Below, one piece after another: positions 1 to 8,328 of a DNA stretch of 64,000 bases. Position numbers and translations under genes: made by a program. This stretch comes from Cognatilysobacter claricitrinus (GTDB taxonomy: Bacteria > Pseudomonadota > Gammaproteobacteria > Xanthomonadales > Xanthomonadaceae), in NCBI RefSeq assembly GCF_045866565.1, contig NZ_BAAFZV010000003.1:1-64000 (forward strand). Direction: 5' to 3'. How positions within the stretch are numbered: the stretch's first letter is position 1; each line of letters opens with the position of its first letter. The notes beneath the pieces are model-generated. The model worked only from the letters and a program-made list of their open reading frames with translations, was not told the origin of the DNA and did no database searches.

Positions 1-604
1 GCGCCGGCGAGATAATCGGGGCGTGCGGATCGTCGCCTGAGTTACTTGAAGCGCCACAGGCCGCTGACCCGTTCGCACGCAAAGCCGGCCCCGACGCAAC
101 CGTTAGCTCCGCCGGCCGCATCCGGGCTGGCGGTCGGAGGCTTCGCACTGGGCGTGGCCCACGCCGCCGCCATGGCCGCTTCGCTGAGACGCCACGGCCG
201 CGCAGCGAGCGGGCCTTCAACTCCGCCGGAAAAAGCTATCGAACCGCCCTGCGGCCAGGGCGTCGGGGGTGCCGACCGCCTCGGCCAGCGGTTCTTGAGA
301 GCGCCGCGCTTGTCCACGACGTCGCGCCGTTTTGGCGCGACCTTTTGTCATGGCACTTTCCGGTTGGGACGAAGGCCATCGGGGCGCAGCGGAAGGAGCT
401 GGAGGGTTTTCCGTGCCGAGGGCTGCCACAACGTCAAGTTGCCCAAATGCCTCGCCAATCGCGTAGCGCGTGCGACCGGTGGGTAGAACCAGCAGCCACG
501 ACGAACACCGCCACCGCCCGAAATGCCTTAGGCCGCGAACCGCAACCAGTCGCCGCCCTGCTACTCCCCAGCGTCGGTCTGCATCCGGATGCACACCATG
601 ACGA
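1..604. other. region without a supportable gene
   Basis: Reading frames of 90 to 170 codons are open on both strands, but they overlap one another, lack ribosome binding sites and give Arg/Ala/Pro/Ser-rich low-complexity peptides, as expected from high-GC DNA. I recognise no protein or RNA gene. The stretch may be a dispersed intergenic sequence of this family, because the minus-strand peptide has a familiar look, but I cannot confirm that here. Confidence 0.5.
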
Positions 605-997
605 CTACGCGGCGATCGCTGCCTGCCCCAGCAACGCGAAGACGCACAGGATGCCGGCGGCCCAGCTCAGGCTGCGTGCCCGTGGCAGCCCGGCGATGTA
701 GAACGCGCCGTGCAGTACGCGGGCGACGATGAAGATGATCGCGAGCAGGGACACGCGGTCGTCCGCGACGCCGGCAAGGTGCGCGAGGATCACGCCCGCC
801 GCGAACGCCGGGAACGCCTCGAACGCATTCATCTGTGCGCCGTTCGCGCGTTGGACGCGCGGGTCGGTCTGGCGGGCCAGCCAGACGCGCGGTTCGCGGT
901 TGTCGTAACGCTCCCCGCGGGACTTGGCGATCACGGTCCACAGGTACGGCAGTGCGGCGGCGATCAGCACGCACCAGTAAGCGATCGAGATCGGCAT
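605..997 (-). CDS. MAPEG family membrane protein
   Basis: A 130-residue integral membrane protein of the MAPEG family (membrane-associated proteins in eicosanoid and glutathione metabolism). Four hydrophobic segments are visible at roughly residues 4-24, 57-78, 81-101 and 108-128. Between the first two lies the family pattern RANGAQMNAFEAFPAF (about residues 49-64), with the conserved Arg, Asn, Glu and Pro. Bacterial members are usually annotated only as MAPEG, and some have glutathione transferase or peroxidase activity; the substrate here is unknown. The start chosen is MPISIAYW, preceded by a GGGGA-type binding site; an in-frame upstream start would add 19 polar residues that do not fit the family. 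It is divergent from the M16 peptidase pair. Confidence 0.85.
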   Translation of the reverse strand: MPISIAYWCVLIAAALPYLWTVIAKSRGERYDNREPRVWLARQTDPRVQRANGAQMNAFEAFPAFAAGVILAHLAGVADDRVSLLAIIFIVARVLHGAFYIAGLPRARSLSWAAGILCVFALLGQAAIAA

Positions 998-1124
998 GAC
1001 GGTCCCCAAGGAGTGGTCGCGCGAGCCTACCCGAGCATGCCGCACGGCCGCCATGACTTCCGGCGGCCGGAATCACCCGAATTTCCCGTTACCCTGCCCG
1101 CTTCCAACCGGAAGGGGAATTCCG

Positions 1125-2510
1125 ATGCGACGTCGTCTACTGCCCGCGCTCCTCGGCGGGCTGCTCATCACCGCGTCCGCGCACGCCGCGACGCCCGATC
1201 GCTGGCAGGTGCCGGTGGCCGTCAAGAAACTCGACAACGGCCTGACCGTCGTCGTCTCCGAGGACCACAGCTCGCCGACGGTGGGCGTGTCGATGGTCTA
1301 CCACGTCGGCATGCGCCTGGAGCCGAAGAACCGCACGGGCTTCGCGCACCTGTTCGAGCACCTGATGTTCGAAGGCACGCCGAATGCGAAGGAAGGCGTG
1401 TTCGACAAGGTGATCACCGGTGGCGGCGGTCGCAACAACGGTTCGACGCGTCCGGATTTCACCAACTACATCGAGATGGCGCCCGTGTCCGCGCTCGAGC
1501 CGATCATGTGGCTCGAAGCCGATCGCATGAAGACGCTCGACTTCAATCCGGTCACGCTGAAGAACCAGCAGGACGTGGTGAAGGAAGAGATCCGCGTCAA
1601 CGTGAAGAACCAGCCGTATGGCGGCTTCATGTGGATCGACATCGGGCAGCAGGCCTTCAACAAGTGGGAAAACAACCACGACGGCTACGGCAGCTTCAAG
1701 GATCTTGAGGGCGCGAGCCTCGATGACGTGTCGAGCTTCCATCGCGACTTCTACGGCCCGAACAACGCGGTGCTTGGCATTTCGGGCGACGTGACGCCGG
1801 ATCAGGCATTCGCGCTCGCACAGAAATACTTTGGCGGCATTCCCGCGCGAACGACGCCGAAGCGTCCCGACGTCAAGGAAGGCCTGAATACCGCGGAAAA
1901 GCGCATCCAGCAGACCGACGCGCTTGCGCAGGTTCCGGCCGTGGCAGCGGCGTGGAAGATGCCGGAGCGTGGCAGCAAGGATCAGGCGGCGATGGCGGTG
2001 CTCGGCGACGTGCTCGCCGGCGGCGATGCGTCGCGCTTCTACCAGGGCCTGGTGAAAGGCCGGCAGCTCGCGATCAACGTCGACTCGCTGTACGGCCTGA
2101 CCAGCCCGTGGGAATACGACGGCCCGACGCTGTTCACCGCGTTCGCGCTGTACAAGCCGACCACGTCCGCCGATGCGGTGCTGGCGGCGATGGACGAAGA
2201 GATCGCGAAGGTCGCGAAGGACGGCGTGAGCGACGCCGAACTCAAGCGCGTCAAGACCAAGATGCTGGCTGACTGGTACAACGGCCTCGAGTCGTTCATC
2301 AACCGCGCCGACACCGTCGCCAAGCTGCAGACGCTGTGGGGCGACGCGAACGTGGTCAACAAGATCCCGGCGTGGATCGAGGGCGTGACCAGCGCCGACC
2401 TGCAGCGCGTGGCGAAGACGTATCTCGCGCGCACCAACCGCACCGTCATCGACCGCGTTCCGACCGCGATGGCGAAGGCCGCGCCGGCCGCACCGGCCGC
2501 CGGCAAGTAA
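1125..2510 (+). CDS. M16 family zinc metallopeptidase (catalytic member of a pair)
   Basis: A 461-residue exported insulinase/pitrilysin-type peptidase. Residues 1-21 form a Sec signal peptide ending in ASAHA. The inverted zinc motif HLFEH is at residues 75-79, with the third ligand expected at Glu154 or Glu155 in the KEEIR segment, so this copy should be catalytically competent. The C-terminal half is the non-catalytic M16_C domain. The length is typical of periplasmic M16B enzymes that work as a two-subunit protease. The start ATG follows GGAAGGGG and opens the signal peptide; an in-frame upstream start would hide it. It is followed 10 bases later by a second M16 gene, so the two are probably co-transcribed and form a heterodimer that degrades peptides in the periplasm. 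Confidence 0.93.
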   Translation: MRRRLLPALLGGLLITASAHAATPDRWQVPVAVKKLDNGLTVVVSEDHSSPTVGVSMVYHVGMRLEPKNRTGFAHLFEHLMFEGTPNAKEGVFDKVITGGGGRNNGSTRPDFTNYIEMAPVSALEPIMWLEADRMKTLDFNPVTLKNQQDVVKEEIRVNVKNQPYGGFMWIDIGQQAFNKWENNHDGYGSFKDLEGASLDDVSSFHRDFYGPNNAVLGISGDVTPDQAFALAQKYFGGIPARTTPKRPDVKEGLNTAEKRIQQTDALAQVPAVAAAWKMPERGSKDQAAMAVLGDVLAGGDASRFYQGLVKGRQLAINVDSLYGLTSPWEYDGPTLFTAFALYKPTTSADAVLAAMDEEIAKVAKDGVSDAELKRVKTKMLADWYNGLESFINRADTVAKLQTLWGDANVVNKIPAWIEGVTSADLQRVAKTYLARTNRTVIDRVPTAMAKAAPAAPAAGK

Positions 2511-2520
2511 GGAGACGACG

Positions 2521-3936
2521 ATGAAGACGATTTCCCTGCTCGCCGCTGCCGTGTCGCTGGCGATCGCGGGTGCCGCGGTTGCGGGACCCAAGGCCGTGCT
2601 GCCGACCGACCTGCCGCCGTACGCGCCGGACCGCCCGCTGCCCGTCCCGGCCATCCAGAAGACCACGCTGTCGAATGGACTCGAGGTGTGGATCGTTCCG
2701 CGCTCGGGCCTGCCGCGCGTCGATGCGGTGCTCGCGGTGCGCGGCGCCGGCCTCGCTGCTGACGACGCACAACATCCCGGCTTCGCCACCACGCTGGCCG
2801 GCCTGCTCAACGAAGGCACGGCGAAGCACGATTCGAAGTCGATCGCCGAACTCGCGCAGGGCCTTGGCGGCGGTGTCGGCGCCGGCGCGACCAACGACGG
2901 CGTGATGGTGTCGGCGAATGCGCTGGCGTCGCATACCGGCGAAATGCTCGCGCTGCTAGGCGAAGTCGCGCGCACGCCGACGTTCCCCGACAACGAAGTG
3001 AAGCTCGCGCAGGCGAATGCACTGCAGAGCCTGAAGGCATCCGAAGCGCAGCCCGGCTTCAAGGCCGAGCGCGCGCTCGCGGAAGCCGTGTATGGCGACC
3101 ACCCGTATGCGCATACGCAGCCGACCGAAGCGTCGATCATGTCGGTGACGCCGCAACTGCTGCGCGATGCGTACGCGCAGCGCTTTCGTCCGGATCGCGC
3201 CCTGCTCGTCGTCACCGGCCCGGTCAATCGCGACGACGTCATGCGCGCGGTCAATGCGGCGTTCGGCGACTGGAAGTCGACCGGTAACGCGCTCGCCGAC
3301 ACGCCGCCCGCGCCACGCACGACCGCACCGAAGTACGTACTCGTACAGCGCGACGGCAGCGTGCAGTCGGCCATCCGCCTCGGCCGCCCGGGCATCGCCG
3401 CGACCGACGCGGACTATGTCCCGCTGCAGCTCGCGGGCACCGTTCTGGGTGGCGGCTTCAGCTCGCGCCTCATGCAGAACCTGCGCGAGGACAAGGGCTA
3501 CACCTACGGCGCGCGTGGCGGTTCCAGCGCGCTCCGCGAAGGCGGCCGCATCAGCGCATCGGCCGACGTACGCAACGAGGTGACCGGTGCATCGCTCAAG
3601 GAGTTCATGGCCGAGTTCAAGCGCATGGGCGACGAACCCGTTCCCGCGCAGGAACTCGAGGACACCAAGCGCTACGTCGCCGGCGGCTACCTGCTGAGCA
3701 ACCAGATGCAGGCCGCCGTCGCCGGCACGCTGGCCAGCAACTGGCTGGTCGGCCTGCCTGCGGAATTCCTGGGCGAATACGTGCCGAAGATCCGCGCCGT
3801 CGACGCCGCCCAGGTGCAGGCAATGAGCCGCAAATACTTCGACCCGAAGGACCAGTCGATCGTGGTGGTCGGCGATCCCAAGGCCGTCGCGGAGCAGCTC
3901 AAGCCGTACGGCAACTTCGAAGTCCGCGCCAAGTAA
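2521..3936 (+). CDS. M16 family peptidase-like protein lacking the zinc motif
   Basis: A 471-residue exported M16-fold protein with a signal peptide at residues 1-21 (ends AAVAG). Where the catalytic member has HxxEH, this one reads GFATTLAGLLNEGT (about residues 87-100), so the zinc ligands are absent. The C-terminal half keeps the family pattern around GGGFSSRLMQNLREDKGYTY. Known two-subunit M16B proteases combine an HxxEH subunit with an inactive partner that completes the cavity, and the tight spacing to the upstream active gene fits that. A strong intrinsic terminator follows within 20 bases. Confidence 0.92.
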   Translation: MKTISLLAAAVSLAIAGAAVAGPKAVLPTDLPPYAPDRPLPVPAIQKTTLSNGLEVWIVPRSGLPRVDAVLAVRGAGLAADDAQHPGFATTLAGLLNEGTAKHDSKSIAELAQGLGGGVGAGATNDGVMVSANALASHTGEMLALLGEVARTPTFPDNEVKLAQANALQSLKASEAQPGFKAERALAEAVYGDHPYAHTQPTEASIMSVTPQLLRDAYAQRFRPDRALLVVTGPVNRDDVMRAVNAAFGDWKSTGNALADTPPAPRTTAPKYVLVQRDGSVQSAIRLGRPGIAATDADYVPLQLAGTVLGGGFSSRLMQNLREDKGYTYGARGGSSALREGGRISASADVRNEVTGASLKEFMAEFKRMGDEPVPAQELEDTKRYVAGGYLLSNQMQAAVAGTLASNWLVGLPAEFLGEYVPKIRAVDAAQVQAMSRKYFDPKDQSIVVVGDPKAVAEQLKPYGNFEVRAK

Positions 3937-3953
3937 GCGACATCGCAATCGAG

Positions 3954-3982
3954 AAAAAGCCGCCGAAAGGCGGCTTTTTCTT
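3954..3982 (+). terminator. intrinsic terminator after the M16 pair
   Basis: A perfect stem GCCGCC / GGCGGC with a GAAA loop, flanked by AAAAA on the left and TTTTT on the right. It lies 17 bases past the stop codon. The A-tract on the other arm means it could act on both strands. Confidence 0.9.
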
Positions 3983-4265
3983 TGCGCGCGGGAACAGCAC
4001 ACCGGCACGCACTTCAACGTTCGCTGGAGAAGTGAATCGACCGATCTGTTTCGGCAGCAACCGACGTGCGATGGCCGCTACGTTTGAGCCGCCAGCACGC
4101 GAACAACCCGCACGCCCTCGGCGATCACACCAGCTGAGAACCACGTCAGTCGCGCACACGCGCGTCAGTCCGCGAACGAAAGCGCGCGTGAACGTCCGCA
4201 AAGGGCGATTCAACAAAAGCCGCAATCGGCAGCGGCAGTCGTCAGACCCGAAGGGCGGCGGCCAT

Positions 4266-4432
4266 GGATGGCCGCCGTCCGCACCCGAGCCAGGATGGCG
4301 AGTGTGCGGATCGCGGCGCGCTCACACGACCGCGCGCTGTAGATCTGATCGGGGAAGGTGCTTTCTTTTGGTTATCTTTTCTTTGCACCAGCAAAGAAAA
4401 GTAACTCGGGCGCGTTAGCGCACGAAACGCCT
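4266..4432 (-). repeat. dispersed intergenic repeat, copy 1
   Basis: Read on the minus strand, this block aligns along its length with 12473-12635 on the plus strand. Shared landmarks in the same order are GCGTTTCGT, GGTGCAAAGAAAAGATAAC, GAAAG, CACTCGC-type sequence after GCGATCCGC, and GGATGGC-type ends. Identity is high in the central 50 bases and lower outside. It is AT-rich around AAAGAAAAG and does not look coding. Confidence 0.75.
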
Positions 4433-4548
4433 TTGCTTCCCGCAACTCGCAGCGACGCCCAACGCCCAACGAGCAACGAGCAATAACGCCCGATCCGAAG
4501 CGTAAGAAACCCCACGCGCGCAGTCAGCGCCCGTCACCGCAGCACCCT

Positions 4549-4574
4549 AAAAAACGAAGCCGCCCAGAGGCGGC
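4549..4574 (-). terminator. intrinsic terminator of the TVNGGI-repeat protein gene
   Basis: On the minus strand: GCCGCC, loop TCTG, GGCGGC, then TTCG and TTTTTT. It starts 27 bases past the stop codon of the gene ending at 4602. Confidence 0.8.
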
Positions 4575-4601
4575 CCCGTCACGACGAGAACAACGTGAAG
4601 C

Positions 4602-5276
4602 TTACGGCGCAGCCGGCGGCGTCGCCCCACTGAAGCGGATCGCCGTGGCTCCCGTCACCGGCCCGATCTTCGCGCTGTCGTGCACATACAGCGTGACCGG
4701 ACGCTCGAACACCAGCGCGCCGTCCACCTGCGCATTCGGCCCGATGACGATGCGCGGATCGCGCTTGTGGAAGCTGATCATCTGCATGTGCGGCTTCTCG
4801 ACGGTGATGCCGCCGTGCACGTGGCTGCCGACGCCGACCGTGACGTCGCCGTTCACCGTGCGGATGCCGCGCGACAGGTCCGTGCCCACCAGCCCGATCG
4901 CACCATTCACCGTTTCGATGCCACCGGAAATGGTGCTGCCCGTATCGACGAAGATGCCGCCATTGACCGTGGTGACGTCGCCAGCGATGCGCAGGCGCGA
5001 ACCGACGTGGATGCCGCCGTTGACGGTGGTGAGCTCGCCCACCTGCGCGCCGTCGCCGACGCGGATGCCGCCATTCACGGTCTCGGCGGAGCCGGTCTGC
5101 ACGTTGGCGTCGATCTCGATGCCACCGTTGACGGTCTCGAGGCTGCCATAGGCGCGGCCGGCTTCGGCGTGGATGCTGCCGTTCACCTTGTCGATGCTGG
5201 TGCGGTCTTCGGCGGCGGCGTTGGCCGCCAGCGCGAGGCCGAGGGCGAGCGGCAGGATCATCAAGCGGGTACGCAT
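4602..5276 (-). CDS. exported repeat protein with TVNGGI motifs (DUF4097-like)
   Basis: A 224-residue protein with a signal peptide (residues 1-22, ends ANAAA). Its body is about seven repeats of 18-20 residues centred on xxTVNGGIxVxxG; variants read KVNGSI, TVNGAI and TVNGDV. Such regular Gly/Asn/Val repeats suggest a beta-solenoid or bactofilin/DUF4097-like fold. The last 60 residues depart from the repeat (VHDSAKIGPVTGAT). Function is unknown; an envelope location is inferred from the signal peptide. The start follows CGAGGAAA and is the one that begins the signal peptide. Confidence 0.75.
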   Translation of the reverse strand: MRTRLMILPLALGLALAANAAAEDRTSIDKVNGSIHAEAGRAYGSLETVNGGIEIDANVQTGSAETVNGGIRVGDGAQVGELTTVNGGIHVGSRLRIAGDVTTVNGGIFVDTGSTISGGIETVNGAIGLVGTDLSRGIRTVNGDVTVGVGSHVHGGITVEKPHMQMISFHKRDPRIVIGPNAQVDGALVFERPVTLYVHDSAKIGPVTGATAIRFSGATPPAAP

Positions 5277-5365
5277 GGCGTTTCCTCGTGGTCTGTACGG
5301 CATTCGATGCGGCAGGCGGCGCGAAGGTTTAAGCGCCGTGCGGCGGGGCGTTGATCATGCGCCGC

Positions 5366-5371
5366 TACAAT
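5366..5371 (+). promoter_or_regulatory. candidate -10 box upstream of gpmI
   Basis: TACAAT, 49 bases before the GTG start of gpmI, in the 144-base gap between divergent genes. No convincing -35 box stands at the right distance, so this is only a candidate. Confidence 0.3.
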
Positions 5372-5420
5372 CGCGCTTCCGCACCCGCCGGGCACCTGCC
5401 CGAAGTCACAGGTCCCCGCC

Positions 5421-6956
5421 GTGTCGAACGCTCCCGCCGTGAAGCCCGTTGTCCTCCTCATCCTCGACGGCTGGGGCCACCGCGACGATCCCACCGACAA
5501 CGCGCTGGCGCAGGCGTCGCTGCCGAACTGGGACGCGCTGGTGCGCGACTGCCCCAACACGCTGATCCATACCGAAGGCCGCCATGTCGGCCTGCCGGAC
5601 GGGCAGATGGGCAATTCCGAGGTCGGCCACATGAACCTCGGCGCCGGCCGCATCGTCTACCAGGACCTGACGCGCGTTGACGCGGCGATCGAGGACGGCA
5701 CGTTCTTTGACAACGCCGAACTGCGCGCGGCCTGCGAAAGTGCGAAGGCCGCGAACGCGACCCTGCACGTGATGGGCCTGCTCTCGCCCGGCGGCGTGCA
5801 CAGCCACGAGCGGCACATCGTCGCGATGCTGGAGATGGCGCATCGCCTCGGCGTCGCGAAGGTTGCCGTGCATGCGTTCCTCGACGGTCGCGACACGCCG
5901 CCGCAGTCGGCGGAACCGAGCCTACGTGCGTTGCAGGAGGTCTGCGACAAGCTCGGCAATGCGCGCATCGCGACCGTTGGCGGCCGCTATTTCGCGATGG
6001 ACCGCGACAAGCGCTGGGATCGCGTGCAGCGCGCCTGGGACGCGATGGTCGACGCACGCGCGGCGCACGGCGCGACCGATGCGCAGGCCGCGCTCGAGGC
6101 CGCGTACGCGCGCGGCGAGAACGACGAGTTCGTCGCGCCGACCGTGCTCGACGGTTACACGGGCATGCACGACGGCGACGCCATCGTCTTCATGAACTTC
6201 CGCGCCGATCGCGCGCGCCAGCTCACCGCCGCGTTCGTGCTGCCCACGTTCGATGGCTTCGATGCGCGCCGTCCGCGGCTGTCGCGTTTCGTCTGCCTCA
6301 CCGAATACGACGCGAAGCTTCCGGCGCCGGTCGCGTTCGGCCCGGATGATCTTCGCAACACGTTGGGCGAAGTCCTCGCCGACCACGGGCTCAAGCAACT
6401 GCGCATCGCCGAGACCGAGAAGTACGCGCACGTCACCTTCTTCTTCAGCGGCGGCCGCGAGGACGAATACGCCGGTGAAACGCGCATCCTCGTGCCCAGC
6501 CCGAAGGTGGCGACGTACGACCTGCAGCCGGAAATGAGCTGCCCCGAAGTCACCGACAGGCTCTGCGCGGCGATCCGTTCGGGCGCCATCGACGTCGCCA
6601 TCTGCAACATCGCCAATCCCGACATGGTCGGCCACACCGGCATCATCAGCGCGGCGATCAAGGCGGCCGAAGCGGTCGACGTCGCGATCGGCGCGATCCG
6701 CGCGGCGGTCGCCGACATGCACGGCGCGCTGCTGGTCACCGCAGACCACGGCAACCTGGAAATGATGCGCGACGCGTCGACGGGCCAGCCGCATACCGCA
6801 CATACGGTCGGGCCGGTGCCGTTCGTGTACTGCGGGCCGCGCGCAGCCGCGTTGCGGTCCGGCGGTGCATTGCGCGACGTCGCGCCGACCATTCTCGATC
6901 TGCTGGGCGTCGACGTGCCGGTCGAAATGACCGGCACGAGCCTGCTGAAGGGCTGA
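5421..6956 (+). CDS. gpmI: 2,3-bisphosphoglycerate-independent phosphoglycerate mutase
   Basis: A 511-residue cytosolic enzyme interconverting 3- and 2-phosphoglycerate in glycolysis and gluconeogenesis using two Mn ions and a phosphoserine intermediate. The metal-binding start LILDGWG (Asp16) and the nucleophile motif MGNSEVGHMNLGAGR (Ser66) are intact, as are DGRDTPP, the NFRADRAR segment and the C-terminal TADHGNLE metal motif. The length matches the family (about 510). The start is GTG with only a weak binding site. The next gene, envC, begins 3 bases after the stop, so the two are probably one transcript, an arrangement common in proteobacteria. Confidence 0.97.
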   Translation: MSNAPAVKPVVLLILDGWGHRDDPTDNALAQASLPNWDALVRDCPNTLIHTEGRHVGLPDGQMGNSEVGHMNLGAGRIVYQDLTRVDAAIEDGTFFDNAELRAACESAKAANATLHVMGLLSPGGVHSHERHIVAMLEMAHRLGVAKVAVHAFLDGRDTPPQSAEPSLRALQEVCDKLGNARIATVGGRYFAMDRDKRWDRVQRAWDAMVDARAAHGATDAQAALEAAYARGENDEFVAPTVLDGYTGMHDGDAIVFMNFRADRARQLTAAFVLPTFDGFDARRPRLSRFVCLTEYDAKLPAPVAFGPDDLRNTLGEVLADHGLKQLRIAETEKYAHVTFFFSGGREDEYAGETRILVPSPKVATYDLQPEMSCPEVTDRLCAAIRSGAIDVAICNIANPDMVGHTGIISAAIKAAEAVDVAIGAIRAAVADMHGALLVTADHGNLEMMRDASTGQPHTAHTVGPVPFVYCGPRAAALRSGGALRDVAPTILDLLGVDVPVEMTGTSLLKG

Positions 6957-6959
6957 CGC

Positions 6960-8222
6960 ATGCGCCTGCGCGCCGCGTTGTTCGCAGTGATGCTGCTGCT
7001 GCCGCCGACGATGGCTGGCGCGGCGCAGGACACGCGCGGCACGGAGAAGAAACTGCAGGCGATCAAGCGCGAATTGCAGGGCGTCGCGCAGGAGCGTCGG
7101 CAGATCGAGACGCAGCGCGGCAGTGCGAGCCAGCAGTTGCGACAGGCCGACGAACAGGTCGGGCGCAGCGGCGTGCAGCTGCAGACCACGCAGTCGCGCA
7201 TCGAAGACGAGAAGGCGCGGCTCGCGCAGCTGCGCACGCAGCAGGCGCAACTGCGCACCACGCTGGGCGGCGCGCGCGAGGAACTGGCGACGCTGCTGCG
7301 TGCGGCGGATCGACAGGGACCTGCGGGCCCGCTGAAGTCATTGCTCGCGCGCGATCGCGTCGAGGATGCGCAGCGCCTGCTCACCTATCACGCGTATCTG
7401 GAGAAGGCGCGCGCGCAGCGCATCCGTGAGCTCACCGCGCAGCTCGCCGAGCTCGATCGCGTCGAAGCCGAGATCGCGCAGCGCACGGGCGAGCTCACCG
7501 CGGCGCAGCAGGCGCAGGCCGATCAGCTGAAGAAGCTGGAACACGATCGCGCAGAGCGTGCGGCGCTCGTTGCGCAGCTCGACGCCAAGTACAAGGACCG
7601 CGCGGCGCGGGAGCAGGCGCTGGGTCGCGACGCGAAGGCGCTGGAATCACTGCTCGAAAAACTGCGCATCGCCGCGGCGAAAGCGCGTGCCGAACAGAAG
7701 CGTCTCGCCGAACAGCGTGCGCGCGAAGCCGCGGCCGCCGATGCCGCGGCCGCGAAAGCCGCGCAGGCGAAGGGTTTGCCGCCGCCGCCCAAACGCGTCG
7801 TGCGCCCGCCGGTGCAGGTCGCCAGCGCGCCGTCGCCGCAGGTGGGTGGCCTCGGTTGGCCGCTGTCGGGCGCGTTGCTCGCGGGTTACGGCGGCACGAT
7901 GCCGGACGGCCGACGCAGCGACGGCCTGCTGATCGCGGCCAACGCGGGCGCGCCGGTGCGCGCGGTCGCCGACGGCACCGTCGTCTATTCCGAATGGATG
8001 ACCGGCTACGGCCAGTTGCTGATCATCGACCACGGCAACGGCTACATGAGCCTGTATGCGCACAACGACGCGCTGCTCAAGCAGACCGGCGCCAGCGTGC
8101 ATCGCGGCGACAGCGTGGCCACCGTCGGTACGTCGGGCGGGCAGGGCCGGCCGTCGCTGTATTTCGAGCTGCGCCGCAACGGCCAGCCCGTCGACCCCGG
8201 CACGTGGCTGCGTCGTCGTTGA
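6960..8222 (+). CDS. envC: murein hydrolase activator EnvC
   Basis: A 420-residue periplasmic divisome protein. A signal peptide (residues 1-22) is followed by a long Lys/Arg/Glu/Gln-rich coiled coil (about 25-265), a Pro/Ala linker, and a C-terminal LytM (M23-type) domain (about 295-418). EnvC activates the amidases AmiA/AmiB during septal splitting and is controlled by FtsEX. The LytM domain is degenerate: the metal-binding His-x-x-x-Asp is replaced by sequence around GRRSDGLLIAA, and the last HxH becomes SLYFELR. That is expected for an activator, not an enzyme. It follows gpmI by 3 bases. Confidence 0.93.
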   Translation: MRLRAALFAVMLLLPPTMAGAAQDTRGTEKKLQAIKRELQGVAQERRQIETQRGSASQQLRQADEQVGRSGVQLQTTQSRIEDEKARLAQLRTQQAQLRTTLGGAREELATLLRAADRQGPAGPLKSLLARDRVEDAQRLLTYHAYLEKARAQRIRELTAQLAELDRVEAEIAQRTGELTAAQQAQADQLKKLEHDRAERAALVAQLDAKYKDRAAREQALGRDAKALESLLEKLRIAAAKARAEQKRLAEQRAREAAAADAAAAKAAQAKGLPPPPKRVVRPPVQVASAPSPQVGGLGWPLSGALLAGYGGTMPDGRRSDGLLIAANAGAPVRAVADGTVVYSEWMTGYGQLLIIDHGNGYMSLYAHNDALLKQTGASVHRGDSVATVGTSGGQGRPSLYFELRRNGQPVDPGTWLRRR

Positions 8223-8328
8223 TCGCGGCGCGAAGCTCGTCTCGACGCCGCTTTCCGAGCGGCCGGTTAACGTGCTGAACTCGATGCTTCTTCGACGGTC
8301 CCACCGTCGCCCCCGTTCCGGAGCCGCC

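Larger units (their letters stand above)
3937..4601. other. intergenic region between convergent genes
   Basis: 665 bases without a supportable gene. It contains a terminator for each flanking gene at its two ends and one copy of a dispersed repeat (4266-4432). Open frames here are short, basic and lack binding sites. Confidence 0.7.

Noticed and set aside
1137..3395. A frame of about 750 codons on the minus strand opposite the M16 pair
   Set aside because: It is antisense to two clear proteases and shows no recognisable domain.
4242..4469. Small frame in the repeat copy at 4.3 kb with a peptide resembling one from the copy at 12.5 kb
   Set aside because: The similarity follows from the shared DNA repeat; frames shift outside the core and lack binding sites.
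5351..5371. TTGATC and TACAAT as a full promoter for gpmI
   Set aside because: The spacing between the two boxes is only 9 bases, too short for sigma-70; only the -10 candidate is kept at low confidence.
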